Source: CAXBBB01 sp963815505
GTDB lineage: Bacteria > Bacteroidota > Rhodothermia > Rhodothermales > BA12
Direction: 5' to 3'
DNA: 64,000 nt
Assembly (NCBI GenBank): GCA_963815505.1
Contig: CAWFGU010000021.1
Coordinates: 14,610 to 78,609 of the forward strand
Below the pieces are notes generated by a model. It worked only from the letters and a program-made list of their open reading frames with translations, did no database searches and was not told where the DNA came from. This document shows positions 17,025 to 27,213 of this stretch, piece after piece (within the stretch, counting starts at the first letter, position 1; each line of letters begins with the position of its first letter). A program made the translations under genes and the position numbers.

Positions 17025-17389
17025 GCGAGCGGGGCTGTGGGCTGCCAACACGTGGAGGGGGGCGATGTTGCGGTCATTCGCTCAGGCGAGCGCTTGTGTG
17101 TGCTGCCTTCGGCTGCGCGAGGCCTTCTTTTCGCTTGAACGAAAAGAAGCAAAGGTTCGAGGCTGGACTCGCTCCGCCTGACGCTGCGGCCGCTCGCTAA
17201 AATCGTCCAGACTCGCCCGCTCTGCCCACTCAAACAGGACACTTTCTTGGCGCTCGCTCGCTCTGGGTTTTGATTGCTGGACTGCGATCAGGCCGGTCTC
17301 ATTTTCCACCTGCTTCACCCTCTCCCCTACAGATCGTGTGGTTTGATCCGACCGAGAACCCGATCTCGCCAAATCCACCTGCCCTTCGC
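17025..17389. other. 365-base intergenic region with a dispersed-repeat-like segment
   Basis: It lies between divergent apaG and korA. Frames on both strands through it encode Arg/Ser-rich chance peptides. A perfect 10-base inverted repeat is at 17124-17149, inside a stretch (about 17095-17270) rich in CGCTCG motifs that looks like a dispersed intergenic repeat. The korA frame is open back to 17270, but I find no conserved protein before 17390. Confidence 0.5.
17124..17149. repeat. Perfect 10-base inverted repeat in an intergenic repeat-like element
   Basis: CTTCTTTTCG at 17124-17133 and CGAAAAGAAG at 17140-17149 are exact inverted arms with a CTTGAA spacer. Elements of the form TTCTTTT-gaac-AAAAGAA with flanking GC-rich sequence are common dispersed repeats in many bacterial genomes. 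A second copy is not in this window. Confidence 0.55.
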
Positions 17390-19330
17390 ATGCCTGGCGA
17401 ACAGCACCCCACGCGTGCCGTTGAGAGATCGTCCACCCAACCCGCCCGACTCGTGCTCGAAACCGAAGCCGTCGCACCATCCGCCAAGCCGCTCAAGACG
17501 ATTCCGTCCGCTGTGATCCTGTTCGCGGGCGACAGCGGCGACGGGATGCAGATCACCGGCGCGCAGTTCACGCTGGCGACGGCTCTGGCGCGCAACGACC
17601 TGGCGACGCTGCCCGACTTCCCCGCCGAGATTCGCGCGCCTGCCGGGACTCCGTACGGCGTGTCGGGCTTCCAGCTTCACTTCGGATCGGACACCATCCG
17701 CACGCCCGGCGACGACGTAGACCTGCTCGTGGCGATGAACCCAGCGGCGCTGGTCAAGAACTTGGAGCGCGTTCGGCTAGGCGGGACGATCATCGTCAAC
17801 TCGGATGCGTTCGACGCGCGCGGCCTCGAGCTGGCCAAACTGGACGCCAACCCGCTCAACGATCTGAGCCTGGGCGAGCGGTTTCAGGTGATCGAGATAG
17901 GGCTGACGACCATCGTTCGCGAGGCGCTCAAGGACAGCGGCCTGAACACCAAGGAGATGGACCGCTCCAAGAACATGTTCGCGCTGGGACTGGCGCTGTG
18001 GCTTTACGCGCGTCCGCTTGACTCGGCGCTGGACTGGGCCGCCAAGAAGTTCGCCAAAAACGCTGCCGTCCGCGACGCCAACCTGCTGCTGCTGCGCAAG
18101 GGGTTTCACTACGGCGAAACGATCGAGGCCTTTGCCGTCCGCTACGACGTACGCCCTGCCGAACTCCCCAAAGGCCGCTACCGCGCGATCCGAGGCGCCG
18201 AGGCTCTGGCTCTGGGACTCGTCACCGCCGGTCAGCGCAGCGGGCTGACGATCTTCTATGGCACCTACCCGATCACGCCCGCATCCGATCTGCTCCACGA
18301 GTTGAGCAAGCACAAAAACTTTGGCGTGGCGACGGTTCAAGCCGAAGACGAAATAGCCGCCGTCGGCGCCGCGCTCGGAGCTAGTTTTGGCGGAGCACTC
18401 GGGGTGACCGGCACGAGCGGACCGGGCATGGCGCTCAAGACCGAGACGATCGGTCTGGCGATCATGACCGAGCTTCCCATGGTGATCGTCAACGTGCAAC
18501 GGGGAGGCCCATCGACCGGTTTGCCGACCAAGACCGAGCAGTCCGACCTGCTCCAGGCGCTCTACGGACGGAACGGCGAGGCTCCGCTTCCCGTCATTGC
18601 CGCGTCGACGCCCGGCGACTGCTTCGAGGCCGCCTACGAAGCCTGCCGCATCGCGGTGAAGTATCGGACGCCGGTCGTGCTGCTCTCGGACGGCTACCTC
18701 GCCAACGGCAGCGAGCCGTGGCTTATTCCCGACCCATCGGCCCTGCTGCCCATCGAACCGGACTTCGCGCCCACACGCAAGGAGAGCGACGCGCCGTTTC
18801 TGCCTTACGTCCGCAACGACGAAACACTGGCGCGTCCGTGGGCCAAACCCGGCACGCCCGGACTCGAACACCGCATCGGCGGGCTGGAGAAGCAGAACGA
18901 GACCGGTAACGTCAGCTACGACGCGGCCAACCACCAACTGATGACCGACCTGCGCGCGGCCAAGACGCAGCGCATCGAGCGTGAACTGGGCCCGCCCGTC
19001 GTCGAGGGCGCGAGCAGCGGCAGCGTGCTCATCGTCGGCTGGGGGTCGACGCGTGGCGCCATCGAAGCGGCGGGCGAGCGGCTGCGCATGGAGGGATTTG
19101 CCGTCAGCAGTACCCATCTGCGTTGGCTCAATCCGCTGCCTCCGGGCTTGGACGAGCTATTCGCGCGCTTCGACCGTGTCCTGATCCCCGAACTCAATAT
19201 GGGGCAGCTCAGCCGCGTGCTGCGCGAGCGCTTCCTGATCGACTGCGCCCAACTCAACAAGGTGCAGGGCGCGCCGTTCAAGGCGTCCGAGATCGAAGCC
19301 GCCGCCCGGGCGCTGATCGGCGGCGCCTGA
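17390..19330 (+). CDS. korA: 2-oxoacid:ferredoxin oxidoreductase, fused gamma-alpha subunit
   Basis: I start at the ATG at 17390, giving 646 residues; the open frame upstream looks non-coding. The N-terminal gamma domain starts at AVILFAGDSGDGMQITGAQF, and the alpha pyrimidine-binding domain begins at the GNEALALG equivalent GAEALALG, then YGTYPITPASDLLHEL, QAEDEIAAVGAALGASF and GTSGPGMALKTE. The C-terminal VLIVGWGSTRGAI is the domain II element. With KorB it oxidises 2-oxoglutarate or a related 2-oxoacid to the acyl-CoA, passing electrons to ferredoxin. The fused gamma-alpha form is usual in this lineage. Confidence 0.93.
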   Translation: MPGEQHPTRAVERSSTQPARLVLETEAVAPSAKPLKTIPSAVILFAGDSGDGMQITGAQFTLATALARNDLATLPDFPAEIRAPAGTPYGVSGFQLHFGSDTIRTPGDDVDLLVAMNPAALVKNLERVRLGGTIIVNSDAFDARGLELAKLDANPLNDLSLGERFQVIEIGLTTIVREALKDSGLNTKEMDRSKNMFALGLALWLYARPLDSALDWAAKKFAKNAAVRDANLLLLRKGFHYGETIEAFAVRYDVRPAELPKGRYRAIRGAEALALGLVTAGQRSGLTIFYGTYPITPASDLLHELSKHKNFGVATVQAEDEIAAVGAALGASFGGALGVTGTSGPGMALKTETIGLAIMTELPMVIVNVQRGGPSTGLPTKTEQSDLLQALYGRNGEAPLPVIAASTPGDCFEAAYEACRIAVKYRTPVVLLSDGYLANGSEPWLIPDPSALLPIEPDFAPTRKESDAPFLPYVRNDETLARPWAKPGTPGLEHRIGGLEKQNETGNVSYDAANHQLMTDLRAAKTQRIERELGPPVVEGASSGSVLIVGWGSTRGAIEAAGERLRMEGFAVSSTHLRWLNPLPPGLDELFARFDRVLIPELNMGQLSRVLRERFLIDCAQLNKVQGAPFKASEIEAAARALIGGA

Positions 19331-19517
19331 CCACCCCGCCCTTCGGCCCCCCCTCCTCCGCGAGGAGGGGATGTTTCCGATGCAACTCCGCAGCCAGTCC
19401 GCCCCAATGCAACTCCGCAGCTAATCCATTTCCCCTCCACGATGCCCCCTGCGACCGTCCTCCCCTCCCGGAGGGGAGGTGCCCCGCAGGGGCGGAGGGG
19501 TCCACGCCTCGTCTGAT
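19331..19517. repeat. korA-korB spacer with REP-like palindromes and a 15-base direct repeat
   Basis: CCCCTCCTC (19350-19358) pairs with GAGGAGGGG (19362-19370). A stronger palindrome is CCTCCCCTCC (19459-19468) with GGAGGGGAGG (19470-19479), followed by GCCCC/GGGGC (19481-19493) and GGAGGGG. ATGCAACTCCGCAGC occurs twice, at 19380-19394 and 19407-19421, 27 bases apart. Such GGAGGGGAGGTG units recur in many Bacteroidetes genomes as intergenic repeats. The first hairpin could also slow transcription between the two subunit genes. Confidence 0.7.
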
Positions 19518-20741
<1,224 letters not shown>

Positions 20742-20867
20742 CAGACAGATCGACTGACAGCAGGGATGCGCAGGGCTACTTATAAATCGTCCCTACCTGT
20801 CGGTTGCGCGCCCACATTGTAGCGTTCGGCGTTTCCGATGCGCAGACGCACGTGCGTTTCTTGCCGC

Positions 20868-21989
20868 ATGACGATTCTCTACGACGCCGCGTTTCAAGCC
20901 TACACGTTCGGACAGGGCCATCCATTCACACCGCAGCGTCAGGTGATGCTAATGGAGGCGCTGCGTGAGATGGGACACGACTTGGCCTTCGCGTCGCCGC
21001 CCGTCGCTACGACGGAGGATGTGCTGAGCATCCACGATGCCGATTTCGTCGCCGCCGTGCAGAAGGCCGGACGCGGCGAGGAAGTGCCGGTCGACGATCT
21101 GTGGAAATATGGGCTGAACACGCCAGACGTGCCGCTCTTCGAGGGCATGGACTACGCGGCGCGCGTACTCGTCGGCGGGACCAGGCACGGCGCTCTGCTC
21201 GCCGCCGAAACCTCTGAACCCGTCCTGATGCTGGGCGGAGGGTTGCACCACGCGCGCCGCGCCGAGGCGTCGGGCTTTTGCGTCTACTCGGACCACGGGG
21301 TCGCCATCCGTGCGCTTCGGGACAAGGGGTTACGGGTCGCCTACCTGGACGTGGACGTGCACCACGGAGATGGCGTCGAGGGCCTGTTCTACGACGACCC
21401 CGATGTGCTCACGATCTCGCTCCACCAAGACGGCCACACGCTGTATCCGGGAACGGGCAACGTGGAGGACATCGGCGAAGGCGCCGGAGCGGGCTACGCG
21501 CTCAACGTGCCGCTACTGCCCGAGACAGGCGACGAGGTGTATCTGCGCGCGTTCGAAACCGTCGTCCCGCACGCGCTGGCGTGGTTCGGACCCGACGTAC
21601 TGCTCGTCGAAGCCGGAGCCGATGCCCACCGTATCGACCCGCTCGCCAACCTCAACCTGTCGACGCACGCCTACCGCACGCTCTGGCGCCGCATCCATGA
21701 ACTGGGGCGCGAGCACGCGGGCGGACGGATGCTCGTCACCCTGGGCGGCGGCTATCACCCCGACAGTTCGTCCCGCGTATGGCTGCTGCTGATGGCCGAG
21801 TTGCTCGGCCTCGACCTCCCCGGCACGATGCCCGTCCAGTGGCGGAAGTATTGGACCGAAGTGACGCACACCCCATTCAGCGCTACGCTCGACGACGCCG
21901 CTCCGACGACGACCGACGACTGGATTGCCGACCTGACGCGGCAGCGCACCAGCCAGCTTCTCGAGCGCTGCACCCGACTCTGGGTCTAG
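20868..21989 (+). CDS. AcuC-type histone deacetylase superfamily protein
   Basis: The start is the ATG at 20868 (MTILYDAAFQ), 373 residues. An earlier in-frame ATG adds ten Arg/Cys residues and is less likely. The class I deacetylase signature is present: GGGLHHARRAEASGFCVYSD, the zinc site DVDVHHGDGVE, SLHQDG, LVEAGADAH and LGGGYH. AcuC enzymes remove acetyl groups from lysine (for example on acetyl-CoA synthetase) or act on polyamine-like substrates; the exact substrate is unknown. The gene stands alone and ends one base before the convergent nadR-like gene. Confidence 0.9.
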   Translation: MTILYDAAFQAYTFGQGHPFTPQRQVMLMEALREMGHDLAFASPPVATTEDVLSIHDADFVAAVQKAGRGEEVPVDDLWKYGLNTPDVPLFEGMDYAARVLVGGTRHGALLAAETSEPVLMLGGGLHHARRAEASGFCVYSDHGVAIRALRDKGLRVAYLDVDVHHGDGVEGLFYDDPDVLTISLHQDGHTLYPGTGNVEDIGEGAGAGYALNVPLLPETGDEVYLRAFETVVPHALAWFGPDVLLVEAGADAHRIDPLANLNLSTHAYRTLWRRIHELGREHAGGRMLVTLGGGYHPDSSSRVWLLLMAELLGLDLPGTMPVQWRKYWTEVTHTPFSATLDDAAPTTTDDWIADLTRQRTSQLLERCTRLWV

Positions 21990-22706
21990 CTACACGTTCA
22001 GTTTTCGAACGTGCTCCTCGGCTGCGAATCGGCGGCGCTCCCAATCACCTCGCACGATGCGGAACGGACGGTTCGCGTCACGCAGAACAGAGCAGATCGA
22101 CTCGAACACGGCCCATCGTGCAGATTCATCTGGCAGGTCACGCTGCGGGTCGGGCGTCCACTCTACGTCGGGAGCCAGGACGAGAGTGAGAGCCGGAGGT
22201 TGGGCGTGGGCGGCCCGCTCGATCCAGCCGGGACAGGCGCCGAAGTAGCGGCGAGCGTAGACGACGTTCATCCACAGATCGGTATCGCATACGATGGCGG
22301 ACGGGGCGAGGGAGCGGGTGGCGGACTCGCAAGCAATCTGTCCACGCGCGGCAGCGTGGGCGTCTCGCTTGGTGACGGGCAACCCCTTGTGGTCGATCCA
22401 CGTGCGTAGATACTCGGGGACAAACGGGATGCAAAAGGTGCGCGCCAGATGGCGACTCAGCCACGTCTTTCCGGTCGACTCGGGTCCGAGCAGAACGATG
22501 CGGTCGATCGCGTTCGCTGGTTGGCCGCCATTGGCCCACGGCTTCAAGCCAGAAAGATCTAGGGGAATCGACACGCCAGGCGCACCTACCTGGGCGACGA
22601 GCGGAGCGTCGGCGGACAGCGTCACCTCGCCCCCCCACGCCAGCGCGAACGCTCGGATGAAGGCGCGCTCGCGCTCATCGTGAGGGCTCGCCAAGCGAAC
22701 AGGCAT
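21990..22706 (-). CDS. NadR-like nicotinamide riboside kinase / P-loop ATPase
   Basis: I start at the ATG at 22706 (238 residues), 17 bases after the pnuC stop; the longer frame only overlaps pnuC. The P-loop GPESTGKT is at 74-81, followed by PEYLRTWID and CDTDLWMNVVYARRYFG, which match the ribosylnicotinamide kinase domain of NadR. The adenylyltransferase and repressor domains of full NadR are missing; the first about 65 residues are unlike them. Directly after pnuC, it would phosphorylate nicotinamide riboside as it enters. Confidence 0.85.
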   Translation of the reverse strand: MPVRLASPHDERERAFIRAFALAWGGEVTLSADAPLVAQVGAPGVSIPLDLSGLKPWANGGQPANAIDRIVLLGPESTGKTWLSRHLARTFCIPFVPEYLRTWIDHKGLPVTKRDAHAAARGQIACESATRSLAPSAIVCDTDLWMNVVYARRYFGACPGWIERAAHAQPPALTLVLAPDVEWTPDPQRDLPDESARWAVFESICSVLRDANRPFRIVRGDWERRRFAAEEHVRKLNV

Positions 22707-22723
22707 CGAATAGGGAGGTGCAC

Positions 22724-23329
22724 TCACCGTTCGTTGATCGCGTGGTCGGAACGTCTGAGTTCTCTGTGCCACGTCCTCCACCCGACGACAGCGAGCCCGA
22801 GCAGGATGAGGTATAAAGCAGCCGTCGGCCCCAGCCCTTTGATGACGTACACGCTCGTCGCGACGGCATTGACGACGATCCACACCATCCAGTTTTCGAC
22901 CCATTTGCGCGCCTGCATCACCTGCGCCGCCAGAGCGAACGAGGTCGTGAAGCCGTCTGCGTAAGGCAACGATCCGCCCGCACGCTCGAGCGCCCATCCC
23001 AGTCCCAGCGTCCCTCCGGCTGCCGCTAAAAGCAACCCACCGACCCAAGCCACAGGGCCCAGCCGGGGAGCCAGCGCGGCGTCGTCATCCGGCCCGCCAG
23101 CGTACCATGCACGCCAGCCATACACCTGAGCGACCAGGAATACGACGTAGAGCCCCATGTCGCCGTACAGCCTGGCCTGCCAGAAAACGGGCAGGTAGAG
23201 CACTGTCGCCGCGATGCCGACCGGCCAGCCCCACACGTTCTGCCGCACCAGCAAGACGATGCTCACGACCGTCAGAACGGCACCTGCGACCTCGATGGGA
23301 TTGGAAAAGAAAGCGACGAAGGCGTCCAC
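22724..23329 (-). CDS. pnuC: PnuC-type nicotinamide riboside transporter
   Basis: I take the GTG at 23329 (VDAFVAFFSNPIEVAG), because PnuC proteins begin just before the FSNPIE motif; the open frame reaches 23449 without homology. The roughly 201 residues form about seven helices with the family landmarks LLVRQNVWGWPVGI, YVVFLVAQVYGWRAW, YADGFTTSFALAAQ and WMVWIVVNAVATSVYVIKG. PnuC moves nicotinamide riboside by facilitated diffusion and traps it with the kinase encoded next door. Confidence 0.9.
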   Translation of the reverse strand: MDAFVAFFSNPIEVAGAVLTVVSIVLLVRQNVWGWPVGIAATVLYLPVFWQARLYGDMGLYVVFLVAQVYGWRAWYAGGPDDDAALAPRLGPVAWVGGLLLAAAGGTLGLGWALERAGGSLPYADGFTTSFALAAQVMQARKWVENWMVWIVVNAVATSVYVIKGLGPTAALYLILLGLAVVGWRTWHRELRRSDHAINER

Positions 23330-23466
23330 GAATGCGCGACAGGTGAAGCGCCAAAGGTACGAGAAAGCGCTGCCGCCGTATTGTCGCGGCGCCTTCCCCT
23401 TGGTTCGAGAGAGGTATAGCTGCCGAATCCAGCACAGCACGTGCGGCACCGTTACCGTCGCGCCTC

Positions 23467-23973
23467 CTACTCTGCCAACCGGCGAAATGCCCGATCGTAG
23501 TAGAGCAGCGGCTCGTCGGCTTCGGCGAACGTGATGCCATGTTCTACGCGTCCGACCACGAGGGTGTGATCTCCGGCTTCGATCATACGGTCGACCGTTC
23601 CGGCGAGGCGCGACAGGAAATGAGGGAGAACGGGCGTGTTATCGGCGTCGACGGTAGCGTTCAGGCCGTCGAACTGCTGCAACGGGGTGCGGCCCGGCAT
23701 GGCGAAGCGGATCGCGACGGCTTCCTGTGATTCGTCTAGGATGTGCAAGGCAAAGCGGCCCGAATCGCGGAGGATCGGCAGGAACAGCGTCTCGTTGCCT
23801 AGCGCGAACGAGAGCAGCGGCGGATCGAGCGAGAGGCTGGTAAAGCTGCTGACCGTCAGCCCGCGCGCCACCCCGCCCGCCTGCGCCGTGACGACTGAGA
23901 CGGGCTGCGCGCTCAGACGCATGGCCGTGCGGAGACTGTCGGCGGGGTCGTTGGCGTTGGTGGTGTCGAGCAT
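23467..23973 (-). CDS. Flavin reductase-like FMN-binding protein
   Basis: The 168-residue protein has the flavin reductase fold: AQPVSVVTAQAGGVARGLTVSSFTSLSLDPPLLSFAL at 21-57 is the FMN-binding signature, and DHTLVVGRVEHG near 133 is the later conserved strand. These proteins reduce FMN with NAD(P)H for a partner monooxygenase or act alone. No monooxygenase is adjacent. It lies about 140 bases upstream of pnuC on the same strand. Confidence 0.9.
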   Translation of the reverse strand: MLDTTNANDPADSLRTAMRLSAQPVSVVTAQAGGVARGLTVSSFTSLSLDPPLLSFALGNETLFLPILRDSGRFALHILDESQEAVAIRFAMPGRTPLQQFDGLNATVDADNTPVLPHFLSRLAGTVDRMIEAGDHTLVVGRVEHGITFAEADEPLLYYDRAFRRLAE

Positions 23974-24026
23974 GAGCGAGAGTGAGGAGCTTCGAATAGA
24001 CTACCGCGCCTGGATACTACACTGTT

Positions 24027-24132
24027 GTCATCTTGAGGACCCCAGACCAGGTCAGGGGCAGGCTCTGGCAACGGCGATCCCAGACTACGCAGCCTGTTCA
24101 GATCGCCACGTCGCTCCGCTCCCCGCGATGAC
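24027..24132. repeat. Dispersed intergenic element with inverted GTCATC/GATGAC ends
   Basis: The segment begins GTCATCTTGAGGA and ends with GTCGCTCCGCTCCCCGCGATGAC (24110-24132). That 23-base end matches 34142-34164 at 20 of 23 positions. The structure, a GATGAC terminus next to a CGCTCCGCT block, is that of the small mobile-like intergenic repeats seen in many bacteria. It fills the gap between the flavin reductase and dnaJ. Confidence 0.6.
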
Positions 24133-24150
24133 AAGTGGCGTGGGTGGCGG

Positions 24151-25335
24151 TCACGCCTGAGCGGAGAAGGCGTTGCGGACTTTGGAGAAGAACGAGCGGG
24201 CGCGGCCTCCGCCATCAGCCTTGGGATTGGGCTGGAAGGCCGGTTCGTCGCGCAGGGCATCGAGAGCGGCCGCTTGCTCGTCGGTCAGGTCCTGCGGGGT
24301 CCAGACGTGCAAGCGAACGAGTTGGTCGCCGTGCCTGCTGCCACCGAGTTCGGGCAGTCCGCGACCGCGCATGCGCAAAGTCTTACCGCTCTGAACGCCC
24401 GGGTCGACGGTCACGCGCGACGTTCCGATCAGCGTCGGCACGTCGACTTCCGTTCCCAGTGCTGCGTCGGGTAGCGAGAGGTAGACGTCGAGCGCCACGT
24501 CGAGGCCTTCGCGTGTAAAGTGCTCGTGGGCTTTCTCTTCGATCTCGACGCGCAGGTCGCCGCCTGCTCCGCCTCGTATTCCGGCGTTTCCGGCACCTCT
24601 CAGCGTCAGGAAGTTGCCTTCGAGGACGCCCGGAGGCACGTGGATGGTAATCGTCTCCTCGCCTCGCTCGCGCCCCTCGCCCGAGCAACTGGGGCATGGC
24701 GCCTGGAGCGTCCGCCCTTCGCCCTGGCACGACGGGCACGGCTGGACGCTGACGAACTGGCCGAACACGCTGCGGCTGACGCGCTGCACCTCGCCCGCAC
24801 CCTGGCACGTCGAGCACGTCGCGAAGCCTGCGTCGCCATCGGGCGAGCCGGTCCCGTCGCACGTCTCGCAGCCGACGAGCTTGCGGACTTTGACGTTGCG
24901 CTCGACACCGCCTGCGATCTCCTCGAGCGTGAGCGGCAGCTTGATGCGCAGGTCGCTTCCGGGGCGTCCGCGCTGAGGGCCACGCCGGCTGCGTCCGCCG
25001 CCGAACAGGTCTTCGAATCCGCCGCCGCCCGCCGCTGCCCCGAAGATGTCGCCGAAGCGGTCGAAGATGTCGTTGACGTTGGTGAACGGCTGCTGCTGGC
25101 CTCCGCCGCCTGCTCCGCGCAGCCCGTCGTGACCGTAGCGGTCGTAGCGGGCGCGCTTGTCGGCATTGGACAACACCTCGTTGGCTTCGGCAGCCTCCTT
25201 GAACTTGGCTTCGGCAGCCTCGTCACCCGGATTGCGGTCCGGGTGGTACTTCATCGCGACCTTGCGATAGGCCTTCTTGATGTCGGCGTCGTTGGCGTCA
25301 CGGCTGAGACCGAGGACTTCGTAGTATTCGATCAT
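24151..25335 (-). CDS. dnaJ: Chaperone DnaJ
   Basis: The 394-residue Hsp40 holds a J domain starting YYEVLGLSRDA with HPD inside KYHPDRNPGD, a Gly/Phe-rich region with GGGG runs, a zinc finger with four repeats (CETCDGTG, CSTCQGAG, CPSCQGEG, CPSCSGEG), and two C-terminal substrate-binding domains. It delivers unfolded proteins to DnaK and stimulates its ATPase. It is the last gene of hrcA-grpE-dnaJ, two bases after grpE. dnaK is not in the window. Confidence 0.97.
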   Translation of the reverse strand: MIEYYEVLGLSRDANDADIKKAYRKVAMKYHPDRNPGDEAAEAKFKEAAEANEVLSNADKRARYDRYGHDGLRGAGGGGQQQPFTNVNDIFDRFGDIFGAAAGGGGFEDLFGGGRSRRGPQRGRPGSDLRIKLPLTLEEIAGGVERNVKVRKLVGCETCDGTGSPDGDAGFATCSTCQGAGEVQRVSRSVFGQFVSVQPCPSCQGEGRTLQAPCPSCSGEGRERGEETITIHVPPGVLEGNFLTLRGAGNAGIRGGAGGDLRVEIEEKAHEHFTREGLDVALDVYLSLPDAALGTEVDVPTLIGTSRVTVDPGVQSGKTLRMRGRGLPELGGSRHGDQLVRLHVWTPQDLTDEQAAALDALRDEPAFQPNPKADGGGRARSFFSKVRNAFSAQA

Positions 25336-25337
25336 GG

Positions 25338-25916
25338 TTAGGCGGCGACGACGACTTTGCTGTGGCGCAGGACGCGCTCGCCGAGCGTGTAGCCTTTCTG
25401 GTATTCGATGAGGACGGTCCCCGGCTCCACGCCGTCCGGCGCGGGCTGCTGGGTGAGCGCTTCGTGCAGGTTCTCGTCGAACGGCGACCCCTCGGCTTCG
25501 ATGGGCTTGGCACCCAAACGCGTCAGCGTCTCGTTGAACTTGGTATAGACCAGGTCGACGCCGTCTCGCAGCGATTGGAGCGCCTCGGGACCTTCGGCCT
25601 TGGCCGTCGCCTCGCGCGTGCGGTCCAAGTCGTCGAAGAGGTCGAGCACGCTCCTGAGCACGCTCGCCTTGGCCTCATTCGACCATCCCGTCTTCTGCTC
25701 TTCGGTTCTGCGGCGGAAGTTCTGGTACTCGGCCGCCTGACGCTTCAACCGGTCGTCGAGCGCATCGCGTTCTTCTTGGAGCGTGCGCACCTGCTCGGCG
25801 AGTTCGTCGCGCTCGTTCTGCGACGCTTCGAGTTGTTCTTCGCGCTCGGCCAGTTCCTCGACCGTCTGCATCATCTGCTCTTCGGCAGTGGCGGTGTCGC
25901 GGGGCGTTTCGGGCAT
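25338..25916 (-). CDS. grpE: Nucleotide exchange factor GrpE
   Basis: The 192-residue protein has a long N-terminal coiled coil (about 12-80, rich in Glu, Arg and Gln) and the conserved C-terminal beta domain (NEAKASVLRSVLDLFDDLDR ... GVEPGTVLIEYQKGYTLGERVLRHSKVVVA). It releases ADP from DnaK. It lies between hrcA and dnaJ in the heat-shock operon. Confidence 0.95.
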   Translation of the reverse strand: MPETPRDTATAEEQMMQTVEELAEREEQLEASQNERDELAEQVRTLQEERDALDDRLKRQAAEYQNFRRRTEEQKTGWSNEAKASVLRSVLDLFDDLDRTREATAKAEGPEALQSLRDGVDLVYTKFNETLTRLGAKPIEAEGSPFDENLHEALTQQPAPDGVEPGTVLIEYQKGYTLGERVLRHSKVVVAA

Positions 25917-25951
25917 GGGAAAACGGTAGTTGGAGTAGAGTAGAAAGAGGG

Positions 25952-27004
25952 TTAGTCGAGCAAGGTGGACTCGCGCGACAGCGTGCGGGCCGCCTGCTCG
26001 ACAATGCCGACGGCTCGGGCGTAGTCCATTCGCGTCGGGCCAATCACGCCGACCGTGCCGACCGACCCACCCAGCCGATAGCGCGCCGTGACGATCGAAA
26101 AGCCTTCCGTGTCGTCGCCTTCGCGCCCGATCGTAATGCGAGCGACGCCCGACGTGCTCGTTTCGTCTTCGAGAAGCTGCACCAAAAAGCGCTCGTCTTC
26201 GAGCATCCCGATCAGGCGACGCAACTCGGCAGGCTGCTGGAACTCGGGCTGATCCAGCAGCGGCGACGTGCTCGATACCTCGACGCGTTCGGTCTCAGGC
26301 TCAGCAAAAAACACGTGCTGCCGGTCGACGATGAGGCGAACGACTCCAGCGCGCGTCTCATCGTCCAGATCGCGGACGCGCTCGGCGAATGTCCGGCGGA
26401 TCTCCTCCATCGCCAGACCGGCGATGCGCTCGTTCAGACGCTGGACGACGCGTTCGAGTTGGTCGCGCGGTACATCGGTGTCGAGTTCGAGCAGGATGGT
26501 TTTGACGAGTCCGTCGCGTAGGCTGAGGACGAAGATGACGCGGCTGGACGAGACGGGAACGGCTTCGATGCGTTCGAGAATGCCCGTTGCCAATCGCGGT
26601 TTGAGGACGACGCCGAGCAGGTTCGACAGCGTACCCAGCAGCTTGCTCGTCTCGCGCAGCAGGCCGTCGGTGTCGCCGCTCATGCGGTCAAGTTCGGCGC
26701 GGAGTAGATGCTTTTCGGCGCGTGACAGGAGCGGTGCCGCCATCAACTCATCAACGAACGTGCGGTAGCCCTGCGCCGTCGGAATCCGTCCCGCCGACGT
26801 ATGCGGCTGATTCAGGTAGCCCGCCGCTCCGAGCGCACTCAGCGTCGAGCGGATCGACGCGCTGCTGATGCCCAGGTCGTAGCGCTCGGCCAGAATCCGC
26901 GAGCCGACCGGGCCCGCCGTCTGCACGAACGCCTGCACGGCGGCGCGCAGGATCGACCGCTCGCGTTCGGAAAGCGTCGGGGATTCGGACGGTGAGCGGG
27001 ACAT
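25952..27004 (-). CDS. hrcA: Heat-inducible transcription repressor HrcA
   Basis: The 350-residue repressor has an N-terminal winged helix (LSERERSILRAAVQAF, GISSASIRSTLSALGAAGYL, HTSAGRIPTAQGYR) followed by the GAF-like and dimerisation regions and a final GPTRMDYARAVGIVEQAARTL. HrcA normally binds the CIRCE inverted repeat TTAGCACTC-N9-GAGTGCTAA upstream of its own operon. I do not see a good CIRCE match in the 210 bases upstream, so its operator here is either diverged or located at other targets such as groESL. Confidence 0.94.
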   Translation of the reverse strand: MSRSPSESPTLSERERSILRAAVQAFVQTAGPVGSRILAERYDLGISSASIRSTLSALGAAGYLNQPHTSAGRIPTAQGYRTFVDELMAAPLLSRAEKHLLRAELDRMSGDTDGLLRETSKLLGTLSNLLGVVLKPRLATGILERIEAVPVSSSRVIFVLSLRDGLVKTILLELDTDVPRDQLERVVQRLNERIAGLAMEEIRRTFAERVRDLDDETRAGVVRLIVDRQHVFFAEPETERVEVSSTSPLLDQPEFQQPAELRRLIGMLEDERFLVQLLEDETSTSGVARITIGREGDDTEGFSIVTARYRLGGSVGTVGVIGPTRMDYARAVGIVEQAARTLSRESTLLD

Positions 27005-27213
27005 GCGGAGGCGTGGAGGTGGTAAGTCGGTCGGACGCGCAAGATCGGTGCCTGGGTGCCGGAACGGCAGAACGGAACTAACGGTGGGTAGCCAGGCCGT
27101 AACGGCATGTCAGAACGGCTGTTTCTCTCTAGCTCGTGCGCTTTTGGTTGGACACGGTTAGGAATCTTGCTGCAAAACGCCGACGTTTCGCCCGACTCCA
27201 CTCCCGCCACGCT

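Noticed and set aside
17777..19117. 446-residue open frame antisense to korA
   Set aside because: Long antisense frames are expected with this codon bias. Sense-strand KorA motifs are complete and the antisense product is Arg/Gly-rich with no known domain.
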